From positions 1,116,001-1,180,000 of the forward strand of contig NZ_CP011412.1 in assembly GCF_001007875.1 (NCBI RefSeq): a DNA stretch of 64,000 bases, written 5' to 3'. A program made the position numbers and the translations under genes. Source of the stretch: Sedimenticola thiotaurini (lineage in GTDB: Bacteria > Pseudomonadota > Gammaproteobacteria > Chromatiales > Chromatiaceae). Under the pieces are notes generated by a model. The model ran no database searches. It was not told where the DNA came from and worked only from the letters and a program-made list of their open reading frames with translations. Below are positions 31,221 to 39,633 of the stretch, in pieces (position 1 is the first letter of the stretch; each line of letters starts with the position of its first letter).

Positions 31221-32741
31221 TCAGAAGAATCCCAGTGGATTGACATCGTAGCTGACCAGCAGATTCTTGGTCTGCTGATAATGGTCCAGCATCATCTTGT
31301 GGTTCTCACGACCGACACCCGACTTCTTGTAACCCCCAAAAGCGGCATGGGCCGGATAGTGATGGTAACAGTTGGTCCAGACACGTCCTGCCTGAATACC
31401 GCGGCCCATGCGATAGGCCAGGTTCATATCCCGGGTCCAGACACCGGCACCCAGACCGAACTCGGTATCGTTGGCAATGGCCAGTGCCTCCGCCTCATCC
31501 TTAAAGGTGGTGACAGAAACCACGGGGCCAAAGATCTCCTCCTGGAAGACACGCATCTTGTTAGTACCTTTGAGCAGGGTCGGCTGGATATAGTAGCCAT
31601 CATTCAGTCCATCACCCAGGCTCTCCACATCGCCACCAATCAACACCTGGGCACCCTCTTTCCTGCCGATCTCCATATAGCTGAGAATCTTGTCGAACTG
31701 CTCCCGGGAAGCCTGGGCCCCAACCATGGTATCCGTATCCAGCGGATTACCACGTTTGATCTGCTTTGAACGTTCAATCACCCTGGCAATAAAATCTTCA
31801 TAGATATCTTCCTGTACCAACAATCGGGACGGACAGGTACAGACTTCACCCTGGTTGAAAAACGCCAGCACGGCCCCCTCTACACACTTGCTGACATACT
31901 CATCTTCCTGCTGCAGTACATCATTGAAGAAGATATTGGGAGACTTGCCACCCAACTCCACCGTAGAAGGAATGATGTTTTCCGCTGCACATTTGAGTAT
32001 GTGCGAACCGACCGGTGTGGAACCGGTGAAGGCGATCTTGGCAATGCGGGTACTGGTGGCCAGCGCCTGCCCCGCTTCCCGGCCGTAGCCGTTGACGATA
32101 TTGAGCACGCCGGCCGGCAGCAAATCTTCAATCAATTCAACAAACTTCAGGATTGACACCGGGGTCTGCTCGGCAGGTTTGAGCACCACACAGTTGCCTG
32201 CCGCCAGGGCCGGAGCCAGTTTCCAGGCGGCCATCAACAGCGGGAAGTTCCACGGGATGATCTGCCCCACCACACCCAGCGGCTCATGATAATGGTAGGC
32301 AACGGTATGTTGGTCAATCTCCCCGATCGACCCCTCCTGGGCACGGATACAACCGGCAAAATAGCGGAAGTGATCCGCTGCCAGGGGCACGTCTGCAGCC
32401 AGTGTCTCACGTACCGCCTTACCGTTGTCCCAGGTTTCCGCCACTGCCAGAAGTTCCAGGTTCTGCTCAATACGGTCGGCGATTTTTAGCAGCAGATTGG
32501 AGCGGTGAGTGACCGACATGGTTCCCCAGGCGGCCTTTGCCGCATGGGCGGCGTCCAGCGCCAGATCAATATCTTCTGCAGTGGATTGGGGTATTTCGCA
32601 AATTTTCTCACCGGTAACCGGTGTATGATTGTCAAAGTAGTTGCCTTTGACAGGCGCTACCCAAGTCCCACCGATAAAGTTCTCATAACGGGTCTTAAAC
32701 GAGACAACGGCGCCATCTTGCCCTGGTTGTGCAAATTTCAT
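31221..32741 (-). CDS. NAD(+)-dependent aldehyde dehydrogenase (ExaC/AldB type)
   Basis: A 506-residue soluble aldehyde dehydrogenase. The nucleotide-binding region has [23 protein letters not shown] and FTGSTPVG; the general base is Glu262 in VELGGKSP; the nucleophile is Cys301 in [11 protein letters not shown]. The GEVCTCPSR form is characteristic of ExaC/AldB-like acetaldehyde or aliphatic aldehyde dehydrogenases. It is divergent from an AraC-type regulator whose start lies 200 bases away, a probable control pair. The physiological aldehyde is not known; ethanol- or acetaldehyde-derived substrates are likely from the family. Confidence 0.92.
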   Translation of the reverse strand: MKFAQPGQDGAVVSFKTRYENFIGGTWVAPVKGNYFDNHTPVTGEKICEIPQSTAEDIDLALDAAHAAKAAWGTMSVTHRSNLLLKIADRIEQNLELLAVAETWDNGKAVRETLAADVPLAADHFRYFAGCIRAQEGSIGEIDQHTVAYHYHEPLGVVGQIIPWNFPLLMAAWKLAPALAAGNCVVLKPAEQTPVSILKFVELIEDLLPAGVLNIVNGYGREAGQALATSTRIAKIAFTGSTPVGSHILKCAAENIIPSTVELGGKSPNIFFNDVLQQEDEYVSKCVEGAVLAFFNQGEVCTCPSRLLVQEDIYEDFIARVIERSKQIKRGNPLDTDTMVGAQASREQFDKILSYMEIGRKEGAQVLIGGDVESLGDGLNDGYYIQPTLLKGTNKMRVFQEEIFGPVVSVTTFKDEAEALAIANDTEFGLGAGVWTRDMNLAYRMGRGIQAGRVWTNCYHHYPAHAAFGGYKKSGVGRENHKMMLDHYQQTKNLLVSYDVNPLGFF

Positions 32742-32941
32742 ACATCCTCCTGGGGTATTTTCGAATAGTAATACGGATTATTAAGCTATCCTTGTTTCAG
32801 GAAGAAAACTTGCCTGGAATTCCAGATCACTTGACTCTGTGTCCAGTCACGCCGCATGCTAGCGAACCACAAAGGGGCACAAGACCCCTGAATCCGGAGT
32901 TGTTTGACTCTCTTTCATTGAACCAGAGCGAGGGGCTGAAA

Positions 32942-33859
32942 ATGCGTTCAGCAGCGTTAAGCAAGCGCAGAAAACCACGACAGTTGGTGGAGAATCGTGT
33001 CTGTTTTGCAGGTCCGGAAGCGGAATTGAGTGTCTACGACACCTACTACGCTGCATCCCGGGTGGGGCTGGATGCGGACCAATTGCTCTACTGTGGCATG
33101 ATCCAGGGGCGCAAGATCATGCATGACCTCCATCATCCCACCGAGCAGCTGTTTCTGCCCCACGAATCCTTTGTCATGGCGCCCGGCGAACATGTGGAAA
33201 TCGATTTTCCGGACGCCACGACCCAATCTCCGACCACCTGCCTGACTATCGAAATCTCCAAGGAGCGGGTGACCAAAATCTCCGATCGTCTGAGTGATAT
33301 ACATCCTATCGAAGCCGGACCGGAAGCCTGGCAGTTTGACAGCAATATCCTGCACACCCACCACACCACGGCCACGCAACACCTGTTAGCACGACTGGTC
33401 TCGTTCTTTACCGAAGACCATCCGGACCGGGATGTGTTAGTGGACCTGGGGGTTTCCGAACTGGTCATCCGCATGCTGCGCCACCAGGAACGGGAGTTTC
33501 TGCTGAACTACTGCCGGAATGCGCCGGATTCAAGTGGCCTGACTGCGGCCCTCCATCACCTTGAACAGCATCTGGCAGAACCACTGGATATCGAGCAGCT
33601 CTCCCGTATTGCCTGTATGAGCCGCAGTCGGCTGTACGCCGAATTCAAGAGTCAGCTTGACTGCTCTCCCTGTGAGCTACAGCAGCAGCTACGCCTCAAG
33701 GAAGCGGCCAGAAGACTCGACCGGGGAGAGACCGTCACACGGGTCTGTTACGACCTGGGATTCACCAACACCAGCCATTTCAGCAGACGCTTCCGCAGTT
33801 TCTTTGGCTGTGCTCCAAGGGATTATCAAAAACGCAGAACAGGCAAGGAGAGCAATTAA
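32942..33859 (+). CDS. AraC-family transcriptional regulator
   Basis: A ~305-residue regulator with an N-terminal effector or dimerisation domain (about 1-195) and a C-terminal AraC double helix-turn-helix (about 205-300: LDIEQLSRIACMSRSRLYAEFK, then VTRVCYDLGFTNTSHFSRRFRSFFG). The ATG at 32942 follows GAGCGAGGGG, a good ribosome site; the frame stays open back to 32729 but that stretch overlaps the aldehyde dehydrogenase start. Divergent position suggests it controls that gene. The inducer is unknown. Confidence 0.88.
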   Translation: MRSAALSKRRKPRQLVENRVCFAGPEAELSVYDTYYAASRVGLDADQLLYCGMIQGRKIMHDLHHPTEQLFLPHESFVMAPGEHVEIDFPDATTQSPTTCLTIEISKERVTKISDRLSDIHPIEAGPEAWQFDSNILHTHHTTATQHLLARLVSFFTEDHPDRDVLVDLGVSELVIRMLRHQEREFLLNYCRNAPDSSGLTAALHHLEQHLAEPLDIEQLSRIACMSRSRLYAEFKSQLDCSPCELQQQLRLKEAARRLDRGETVTRVCYDLGFTNTSHFSRRFRSFFGCAPRDYQKRRTGKESN

Positions 33860-33863
33860 CAGA

Positions 33864-33891
33864 AAAACGGCTGCCCAAGGGCAGCCGTTTT
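33864..33891. terminator. Terminator between the araC-type gene and tRNA-Glu
   Basis: AAAACGGCTGCCC, loop AA, GGGCAGCCGTTTT: a 13-bp perfect stem with T-run on either strand; serves the regulator gene and probably also the minus-strand tRNA transcript. Confidence 0.85.
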
Positions 33892-33977
33892 CAAGTGGGT
33901 ATCCAAACCTGCAATCCCCATGACAAGCGGTACCGAGCGGCTATCGCCGGATCCGGACTTTTCATGGAGATTTAAAG

Positions 33978-34053
33978 TGGCGTCCCCTAGGGGGTTCGAA
34001 CCCCTGTTACCGCCGTGAAAGGGCGGTGTCCTAGGCCTCTAGACGAAGGGGAC
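33978..34053 (-). tRNA. tRNA-Glu(UUC), copy 1
   Basis: 76 bases including an encoded CCA. Acceptor GTCCCCT/AGGGGAC, anticodon loop CTTTCAC with TTC, T-loop TTCGAAC. Identical in sequence to copy 2 at 34367-34442. Downstream member of the first Ala-Glu cassette. Confidence 0.97.
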
Positions 34054-34125
34054 TTAAACTGTTTCCGTTAGATGAACGATAGATGCTGGATATCGTTTCT
34101 GCGGGCGTCCTGCCCTTTATCTGTT

Positions 34126-34201
34126 TGGTGGAGCCAGGCGGGATCGAACCGCCGACCTCGACACTGCCAGTGTAGCGCTCTCCCAGCTGAGCTATGGCCC
34201 C
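34126..34201 (-). tRNA. tRNA-Ala(GGC), copy 1, with an anticodon-stem mismatch
   Basis: 76 bases with encoded CCA; acceptor GGGGCCA/TGGCTCC, anticodon loop CTGGCAG. The anticodon stem reads CTACA on the 5' side and TGTCG on the 3' side, so position 28 (T) faces 42 (C) and does not pair. Copy 2 has TGTAG and pairs fully. All other stems are intact. The upstream -10 (TACCAT) is also further from consensus than that of copy 2. Confidence 0.93.
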
Positions 34202-34215
34202 GTAACAAGGCGCGC

Positions 34216-34244
34216 ATGGTAAGGTATCCGGCACCGTTTGTCTA
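34216..34244 (-). promoter_or_regulatory. Promoter of tRNA cassette 1
   Basis: Read on the minus strand: TAGACA (34244-34239), 17-base spacer, TACCAT (34221-34216), then a GC-rich discriminator. It is the duplicate of the stronger promoter at 34599-34627. Confidence 0.55.
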
Positions 34245-34332
34245 GTTTTCAGTGGCAATTTTCAGGGCTTTTTTGGTCAGCTGACCGATCCCCCCGGCAT
34301 AACCCGGACAGCAGTTACCGAAACATAAAAAA

Positions 34333-34359
34333 GCCCGATTGCCGCAGTGGCAATCGGGC
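34333..34359 (-). terminator. Terminator between the two tRNA cassettes
   Basis: On the minus strand GCCCGATTGCC, loop ACTGC, GGCAATCGGGC followed by TTTTTT (34332-34327). It ends the transcript of cassette 2, so cassette 1 needs its own promoter. Confidence 0.85.
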
Positions 34360-34366
34360 TTTCAGA

Positions 34367-34442
34367 TGGCGTCCCCTAGGGGGTTCGAACCCCTGTTACC
34401 GCCGTGAAAGGGCGGTGTCCTAGGCCTCTAGACGAAGGGGAC
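34367..34442 (-). tRNA. tRNA-Glu(UUC), copy 2
   Basis: 76 bases including CCA; same sequence as copy 1. Follows tRNA-Ala copy 2 by 67 bases on the minus strand. Confidence 0.97.
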
Positions 34443-34509
34443 CTGGAACATTTCAATAACCCTGACTGAACTCGACTTCAATCAGCAAGGCGTCCTGCCT
34501 GATATTGTT

Positions 34510-34585
34510 TGGTGGAGCCAGGCGGGATCGAACCGCCGACCTCTACACTGCCAGTGTAGCGCTCTCCCAGCTGAGCTATGGCCCC
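34510..34585 (-). tRNA. tRNA-Ala(GGC), copy 2
   Basis: 76 bases including CCA, anticodon loop CTGGCAG (GGC), anticodon stem CTACA/TGTAG fully paired. First gene of cassette 2, directly behind a good promoter. Confidence 0.97.
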
Positions 34586-34598
34586 AAACGAGGCGCGA

Positions 34599-34627
34599 AT
34601 ATTAAGGTAAGCGATGGGCTTTGTCCA
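34599..34627 (-). promoter_or_regulatory. Promoter of tRNA cassette 2
   Basis: Minus strand: TGGACA (34627-34622), 17-base spacer, TAATAT (34604-34599), then the GC-rich discriminator CGCGCC typical of stringently controlled stable-RNA promoters. Confidence 0.65.
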
Positions 34628-34650
34628 GACCATCCGGACAATTTTTTCAC

Positions 34651-36339
34651 TCAGTCATTCTGCCCGGCGATCTTCGCCCAGGTATCCCGCAGGGTAACCG
34701 TACGATTGAACACCAGGTGGTCTGGACGACTATCCTTGTCCACACAGAAATAGCCTTCCCGCTCGAACTGGAAGCGGTCGCCCTCCACCGCCTGCCCCAG
34801 ACTCGGTTCCACTACCGCCTCAACCACCTGCAGGGAGTCAGGGTTGAGGTGCTCCAGGAACGAATCCACCGATTTGTCGCTGTCCGGCGCCGGATGATTA
34901 AACAGGCGGTCATAGAGCCGCACCTCGGCCCGCAGCCCATGGCTGGCCGATGCCCATTGAATCACCCCACGCACTTTGCGCCCCACCGGGTTGGCCCCCA
35001 GGGTATCGGGATCGTAGCTGCAGCGCAGCTCGACGATCTCACCGGAGTCGTCCTTGATCACCTGGTCACACCTGATCACGTAAGCGTTACGCAGGCGCAC
35101 TTCACCGCCGCTCACCAGACGCTTGTACTTCTTGCTGGCCTCCTCGCGGAAGTCGGCCCGATCGATATAGAGTTCGCGGGTGAAGGCAAGCTGGCGGCTG
35201 CCCATACTCTCATCCTTTGGATGGTTCGGGGCATCCAGCATCTCCACCTGCCCTTCCGGGTAGTTCTCGATCACCACCTTGAGCGGATTCAACACCACCA
35301 GGGCACGGCGGGCGTGCTGATCCAGATCCTCCCGGATACAGGCCTCCAGCATACCCATCTCCACCGAGTTGGCGGACTTGGTGACGCCAATACGATCACA
35401 GAAGGTGCGGATCGATGCCGGCGTATAACCGCGCCGGCGCAGGCCGGCAATGGTGGGCATACGCGGGTCATCCCAGCCGCTCATGAGCCCCTCGTCCACC
35501 AATTGGGTGAGCTTACGTTTGCTCATCACCGTGTACTCCAGATTGAGCCGGGAGAACTCGATCTGTTGCGGATGACAGTCGATGCTGATGTTATCCAGCA
35601 CCCAGTCATACAGCGGACGATGATCCTCGAACTCCAGGGTACAGAGCGAGTGGGTGATACCCTCCAGAGCATCGGAAATGGGATGGGTAAAGTCGTACAT
35701 CGGGTAGATGCACCACTCCTCGCCGGTCTGGTGATGGATCACGCCGTGGCGAATCCGGTACAGGGTCGGGTCACGCATGTTCATGTTGGGCGAGGCCATG
35801 TCTATCTTGGCCCGCAACACCCGGCTACCGTCGGGAAACTCACCCGCCCGGAAACGCTGAAACAAATCCAGGTTCTCTTCCACCGAGCGGTTACGATAGG
35901 GGCTCTCCCGGCCCGGTTCGGTGAGGGTGCCCCGGTACTCCCGGATCTCTTCAGCGCTCAGGTCACAGACGTAGGCCTTGCCCGCCTTGATCAGCTCCAC
36001 CGCATAGCCGTAGAGCTTTTCAAAATAGTCAGAGGCGTAGTAGAGCCGGTCCTGCCAATCAAAACCGAGCCAACGCACGTCTTCCTGGATCGCCTTGACG
36101 TAGTCAACGTTCTCCTTGTTCGGATTGGTATCGTCAAAGCGCAGATTACACAACCCGTTATAGTCCCGGGCCAGTCCGAAATTGAGACAGATCGACTTGG
36201 CATGTCCGATATGGAGAAAGCCGTTGGGCTCGGGCGGGAACCGGGTATGCACCCTGCCGCCATGCTTACCGGCCTCCAGGTCACGCTCGATGATCTGTCG
36301 AATAAAATGTGTCGGTGCGGTTTTTTCCTGGTTGCTCAT
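34651..36339 (-). CDS. glnS: Glutamine--tRNA ligase
   Basis: Class I synthetase that charges tRNA-Gln directly. 562 residues from the ATG at 36339 ([21 protein letters not shown]), which fits E. coli GlnS; an in-frame TTG at 36354 is less likely. The HIGH motif is in [16 protein letters not shown], the KMSKS equivalent is VMSKRKL, and two C-terminal beta-barrel anticodon domains follow. The adjacent gltX is a discriminating type by context, since a dedicated GlnRS is present. Confidence 0.96.
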   Translation of the reverse strand: MSNQEKTAPTHFIRQIIERDLEAGKHGGRVHTRFPPEPNGFLHIGHAKSICLNFGLARDYNGLCNLRFDDTNPNKENVDYVKAIQEDVRWLGFDWQDRLYYASDYFEKLYGYAVELIKAGKAYVCDLSAEEIREYRGTLTEPGRESPYRNRSVEENLDLFQRFRAGEFPDGSRVLRAKIDMASPNMNMRDPTLYRIRHGVIHHQTGEEWCIYPMYDFTHPISDALEGITHSLCTLEFEDHRPLYDWVLDNISIDCHPQQIEFSRLNLEYTVMSKRKLTQLVDEGLMSGWDDPRMPTIAGLRRRGYTPASIRTFCDRIGVTKSANSVEMGMLEACIREDLDQHARRALVVLNPLKVVIENYPEGQVEMLDAPNHPKDESMGSRQLAFTRELYIDRADFREEASKKYKRLVSGGEVRLRNAYVIRCDQVIKDDSGEIVELRCSYDPDTLGANPVGRKVRGVIQWASASHGLRAEVRLYDRLFNHPAPDSDKSVDSFLEHLNPDSLQVVEAVVEPSLGQAVEGDRFQFEREGYFCVDKDSRPDHLVFNRTVTLRDTWAKIAGQND

Positions 36340-36391
36340 AACCTGTAACGCCAAAGAGTTGCTGATATTCTGTTATCCAATTCGCCTCGAA

Positions 36392-37804
36392 TCAGGCGTT
36401 CGTTTCCCGCTTGCTGATGTAATCCAGCGCCCGGTCAATCCGACGCAGGCAGGCCGCCTGCCCCACCAGACTGAGGGTCACATCGATACCGGGCGAGGCC
36501 GCCCGTCCCACCACCGCCACGCGCAGGGGTTGGGCCACCTTGCCCATTTTTACCTCCAGTTCCGCCGATACATCCATCACCAGCTGGTGCAGTGCCTCCG
36601 GGGACCAGTCTGTCTGGACTTCCAAAGCGGTACGCATTCGCTCCAACGGCTCCCGGGCGACCGGGCGCAGGTGTTTTTTGGCCGCGTCGGCGTCAAACTC
36701 ATCAAAGTCCCGGTAGAAGAAGCTGCTGATCTCGGCCATCTCCACCAACGTGCGGGCCCGCTCCTGCTGCGCCTTGACCACTTCAACCAGATCCGGACCC
36801 TGGGACGGGTCAATGCCCAGCTTGCCCATATGGTAGCTCAACAGGTGGGCCAGATGGGCCGGATCGCCAGCCTTGATGTAGTGTTGATTCAGCCAGAGCA
36901 ACTTCTCTGTGTTGAAGGTGGAAGCGGCCTTGTTGACATCCGCAATATCAAACAGGCGGATCAGCTCATCGACCGAGAATATCTCCTGGTCACCGTGGGA
37001 CCAACCCAGTCGCACCAGGTAGTTGAGCAGCGCCTCCGGCAGAAAACCGTCTTCCTTGTACTGCATCACGCTGACCGCACCATGGCGCTTGGAGAGCTTG
37101 GTGCCATCATCACCCATGATCAGGGCCACGTGGGCGTACCGGGGCACGTCCCAACCCAGGGCCTTGAAAATATTGATCTGGCGCGAGGCGTTACGCTTGT
37201 GATCATCGCCCCGGATCACGTGGGTGATCCCCATATCATGGTCATCCACCACCACCGTCAGGTTATAGGTGGGCGAGCCATCAGTGCGGCGGATGATCAG
37301 ATCATCCAGCTCGGAATTGTGCACCACTACTTTGCCATGTACCTGGTCATCAAAGGCCACCACGCCGGTTTCCGGATTACGGAAGCGCACCACGTGTGGC
37401 TCATCGGGACTGACAAACTTATCCCGACAGTGGCCATCATAGCCGCGCATCCCGCCGCTCTTTTCAGCTGCGGCACGCAGACCGTCCAGGCGCTCCTTTG
37501 AACAGTTGCAACGGTAGGCGTGGCCACTGGCCAGCAGTTCATCAATCACTTCGTTATAGCGATCAAACCGATGGGTCTGGTAAAACGGCCCCTCTTCGTA
37601 CTCCAGGCCCAGCCAGGTCATCCCCTCCAGAATGGCGTTGACCGCCGCCTCGGTTGAACGTTCCAGGTCAGTGTCCTCGATGCGTAACACGAAGGCACCG
37701 CCATGGTGTCTGGCATAGAGCCAGGAGAAGAGTGCAGTACGGGCACCTCCCACATGGAGGTAACCGGTTGGACTGGGGGCAAAACGGGTACGGATGGTCG
37801 TCAT
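36392..37804 (-). CDS. gltX: Glutamate--tRNA ligase
   Basis: 470-residue class I synthetase. HIGH-type motif in [26 protein letters not shown] equivalent KLSKRHG; zinc-type cysteines in [10 protein letters not shown] region; C-terminal helical anticodon domain. It ends 52 bases before the glnS start, so gltX-glnS is probably one transcript. The tRNA-Val promoter at 37879-37907 lies on the other strand. Confidence 0.96.
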   Translation of the reverse strand: MTTIRTRFAPSPTGYLHVGGARTALFSWLYARHHGGAFVLRIEDTDLERSTEAAVNAILEGMTWLGLEYEEGPFYQTHRFDRYNEVIDELLASGHAYRCNCSKERLDGLRAAAEKSGGMRGYDGHCRDKFVSPDEPHVVRFRNPETGVVAFDDQVHGKVVVHNSELDDLIIRRTDGSPTYNLTVVVDDHDMGITHVIRGDDHKRNASRQINIFKALGWDVPRYAHVALIMGDDGTKLSKRHGAVSVMQYKEDGFLPEALLNYLVRLGWSHGDQEIFSVDELIRLFDIADVNKAASTFNTEKLLWLNQHYIKAGDPAHLAHLLSYHMGKLGIDPSQGPDLVEVVKAQQERARTLVEMAEISSFFYRDFDEFDADAAKKHLRPVAREPLERMRTALEVQTDWSPEALHQLVMDVSAELEVKMGKVAQPLRVAVVGRAASPGIDVTLSLVGQAACLRRIDRALDYISKRETNA

Positions 37805-37878
37805 AACTCACTACCGGGCAGCCAATATCGGAAAGAGGCGCATTCTAGCAGATGTGTATGGTTCTGCGTATCGAGCAT

Positions 37879-37907
37879 TTGACCTGGGAGAAACAAATCA
37901 CTAGAAT
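37879..37907 (+). promoter_or_regulatory. Promoter of tRNA-Val
   Basis: TTGACC (37879-37884), 17-base spacer, TAGAAT (37902-37907), near-consensus; transcription would start about 12 bases before the mature tRNA. Confidence 0.75.
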
Positions 37908-37925
37908 TGCGCACCTCCACTTAGG

Positions 37926-38000
37926 GGGCGCGTAGCTCAGCGGGAGAGCACTACCTTCACACGGTAGGGGTCCCTGGTTCGATCCCAGGCGCGCCCACCA
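37926..38000 (+). tRNA. tRNA-Val(CAC), island attachment site
   Basis: 75 bases with encoded CCA. Acceptor GGGCGCG/CGCGCCC, anticodon stem CTACC/GGTAG, loop TTCACAC with anticodon CAC. Its last 47 bases (37954-38000) recur exactly at 40929-40975, which marks it as the target of a site-specific integration that left the tRNA intact. Confidence 0.96.
37954..38000 (+). repeat. 47-bp direct repeat, left copy (attL-like)
   Basis: The 3' part of tRNA-Val from the anticodon stem to CCA, identical to 40929-40975. Sequence diverges directly on both sides of the repeat. Left boundary of a ~3-kb island. Confidence 0.9.
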
Positions 38001-38098
38001 ATTAAAAACAATGGCTTAAGTTATTTTGCTAGAACTACGTGAGCAATAAAAAAGCCCTTGTAAATCCCCTGTAAAACCACTTTCTGAGAATTAAAGCA

Positions 38099-38129
38099 CA
38101 AAACCCCCGCCGGACTAGCCAAGCGAGGG
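38099..38129 (-). terminator. Possible terminator of the TAC operon
   Basis: On the minus strand CCCTCGC pairs with GCGGGGG (one G-U), loop of ~12 bases, followed by TTTTG. Located ~50 bases after the chaperone stop. Weak but correctly placed. Confidence 0.4.
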
Positions 38130-38179
38130 CAAGTGCCAGGGCGGCTTTACCGAGGCCTGCAACACCCTGGGCTAATGAT

Positions 38180-38632
38180 TCAGTCGGTATCCTGTTCGTT
38201 GGGCGCTTCCTGATCAGGGAAGGTAAAATTGATGGTCGCTGTGTTACATATGAAAGTAGCCCACGGACTGCGTGCCGTGATGGCCGCTAGATGCTCTCTA
38301 GCTGCACCCATTAAAATCTGTATAGCTACAGGCTCGACATTATCCAGGTAGCCTTGAAGTAACTCTTCAGACTCATCCGACTGCGGCTGAAATACACCGT
38401 AAGCACCAATCTTGTACTGATATGGAGGATTAACACTCGCCTCGTCATCGGTCTCGATAATGAGAGATACACCATGTCGAATCTGGTCGCCCTCTACTTT
38501 TTCGATATGATGAGAGACTTTCTGCTTAGTGCCGTGCAGTTCCCCTGCTGGGTCGTGGTTTTGTAGTGCTACTACATGAGTCTCAGGAAAGAAATACTGT
38601 TCAATCCGGACATTATGCGGCTTGCTGGTCAT
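38180..38632 (-). CDS. SecB-like chaperone of a toxin-antitoxin-chaperone system
   Basis: A 150-residue cytosolic protein of the SecB fold. The segment about 107-136 (LMGAAREHLAAITARSPWAT then FICNTATINF) lines up with the SecB signature around LFPYARECI...RGTFPQLNLAPVNF; the N-terminal half has the alternating beta-strand pattern of SecB. In TAC systems such a protein binds the antitoxin tail, lets it fold and protects it from proteolysis. The ATG at 38632 overlaps the end of the antitoxin gene by 20 bases and has AGG upstream, so translation is coupled; an in-frame ATG at 38665 is less likely. A housekeeping SecB elsewhere cannot be excluded. Assignment rests on the C-terminal motif plus context. 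Confidence 0.78.
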   Translation of the reverse strand: MTSKPHNVRIEQYFFPETHVVALQNHDPAGELHGTKQKVSHHIEKVEGDQIRHGVSLIIETDDEASVNPPYQYKIGAYGVFQPQSDESEELLQGYLDNVEPVAIQILMGAAREHLAAITARSPWATFICNTATINFTFPDQEAPNEQDTD

Positions 38633-39005
38633 AATTTGCCTGCTTAACCCAAATTGAAGTTGCATCTTTTTGTGCTGGAGTCATCCCCATAGACTGTCCA
38701 TTGGAAATAATCTTGAAAGATTTTATTTCGTGCTCCTTACGGCAACCCGTGATATGTAAATTACAGTCGATAGCATCAAGCAGCTTAGTCATACTGGAAA
38801 TAGTTAAGTTAGCATCACCGCGTAAAACTTTGGTGACATAAGGTGCACTCTTCCTGGTAAGCCGTGATAAATCAGCTTTGCTTATTCCTTGCTCCATCAT
38901 CAAGGTATTAATCAAAACAGCAAAATCATTTTTGTTCCGCTCACAAGCATATCCGACATCATTCTCTAAAGAATCATACCAATCTAAAGTCTCACTAATG
39001 CTCAT
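38613..39005 (-). CDS. higA: HigA-type antitoxin with C-terminal extension
   Basis: A 130-residue XRE-family helix-turn-helix protein. The DNA-binding domain is about 30-86 (LINTLMMEQGISKADLSRLTR, SAPYVTKVLRGDANLTISSM). Residues 88-130 form a polar extension containing Trp119 and Tyr125, in the place where TAC antitoxins carry a chaperone-addiction sequence. The ATG at 39005 is two bases after the toxin stop and is preceded by GGGGG within the toxin's last codons, so toxin and antitoxin are coupled. It is likely to neutralise the toxin and repress the operon through the palindrome at 39444-39459. The upstream in-frame ATG at 39044 lies within the toxin gene and is rejected. Confidence 0.85.
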   Translation of the reverse strand: MSISETLDWYDSLENDVGYACERNKNDFAVLINTLMMEQGISKADLSRLTRKSAPYVTKVLRGDANLTISSMTKLLDAIDCNLHITGCRKEHEIKSFKIISNGQSMGMTPAQKDATSIWVKQANYDQQAA

Positions 39006-39007
39006 TG

Positions 39008-39439
39008 CTACCCCCGCTGTTTTTCCATGAACTCCAACATACATTTAACTTTTGCATCTAAATAGGCTCTCTGTACTTTGATTGCCTTATTGACATCCTT
39101 ACGATTCGGTCTTTGGCCGCGCTTGATACCAGCATTGATCAGAACCACCATACCTTCGTCAATGGCGCAAAAAATCCTGACATCTCCTTTAATAAACTGG
39201 AAAATATCAGGATCATAATTCGCATGATGAAGTTGCTCCTCTGTAACCCCATCCGGTCTAAGTCTTCCATGCTCCGCATACTTCTTAAAAAGATCCGCAG
39301 CACCTTTTACAGATCCCGCATACCGCTTTCCTAGTCCTTTCATATCGTCGAAAACTGGAATGCAATCTTTTCCGGTAGAATCAGTGTCCACGTATGCAGT
39401 GACAGTGAAACGCCCCCTTTCGATAATTACTAGCTTCAC
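39008..39439 (-). CDS. higB: RelE/HigB-family (Gp49-like) toxin
   Basis: A 143-residue protein whose C-terminal half (about 78-130: DIFQFIKGDVRIFCAIDEGM, VVLINAGIKRGQRPNRKDVN) fits the phage-derived Gp49-like/HigB branch of the RelE superfamily, ribosome-dependent mRNA interferases. The N-terminal ~50 residues are longer than in most HigB. Start is a GTG at 39439; no good ribosome site is seen, so the start or a near-leaderless transcript is uncertain. First gene of the operon (toxin before antitoxin, as in higBA). The name higB is by family and context. Confidence 0.83.
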   Translation of the reverse strand: MKLVIIERGRFTVTAYVDTDSTGKDCIPVFDDMKGLGKRYAGSVKGAADLFKKYAEHGRLRPDGVTEEQLHHANYDPDIFQFIKGDVRIFCAIDEGMVVLINAGIKRGQRPNRKDVNKAIKVQRAYLDAKVKCMLEFMEKQRG

Positions 39440-39443
39440 AATA

Positions 39444-39459
39444 TTAACTTATAAGTTAA
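39444..39459. promoter_or_regulatory. 16-bp perfect palindrome, candidate operator of the TAC operon
   Basis: TTAACTTATAAGTTAA is a perfect inverted repeat, five bases upstream of the toxin GTG. Autorepression by the helix-turn-helix antitoxin at such a site is usual for higBA operons. Confidence 0.6.
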
Positions 39460-39594
39460 GTTCTAAACAATAGAATTTCAAGACAAATTCCCTATTTATT
39501 GGTTATCGTCCGATAATACCATTCTATTAGAGCGGATATGGGCATTTTCTGAATTATAAGAATAAATATCCCTCAAGCGAACCGGGCGGGGTGG

Positions 39595-39631
39595 GGTAAT
39601 CCCCCCATTTTTAATGACGCTCAAAAGTAGA
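39595..39631. repeat. IS inverted repeat, left end
   Basis: Outer GGTAATCCCCCC and inner AAGTAGA match the reverse complement of 40755-40792, with a diverged middle. Confidence 0.75.
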
Positions 39632-39633
39632 GG

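Noticed and set aside
34621-36348. 575-residue plus-strand frame
   Set aside because: Antisense to glnS; composition is that of a reversed coding strand.
36182-37501. 439-residue plus-strand frame
   Set aside because: Antisense to gltX and the glnS start; no recognisable domain.
38040-38130. CRISPR-like or integrase remnant after tRNA-Val
   Set aside because: No regular repeats and no integrase motif could be found; only a weak hairpin is supported.
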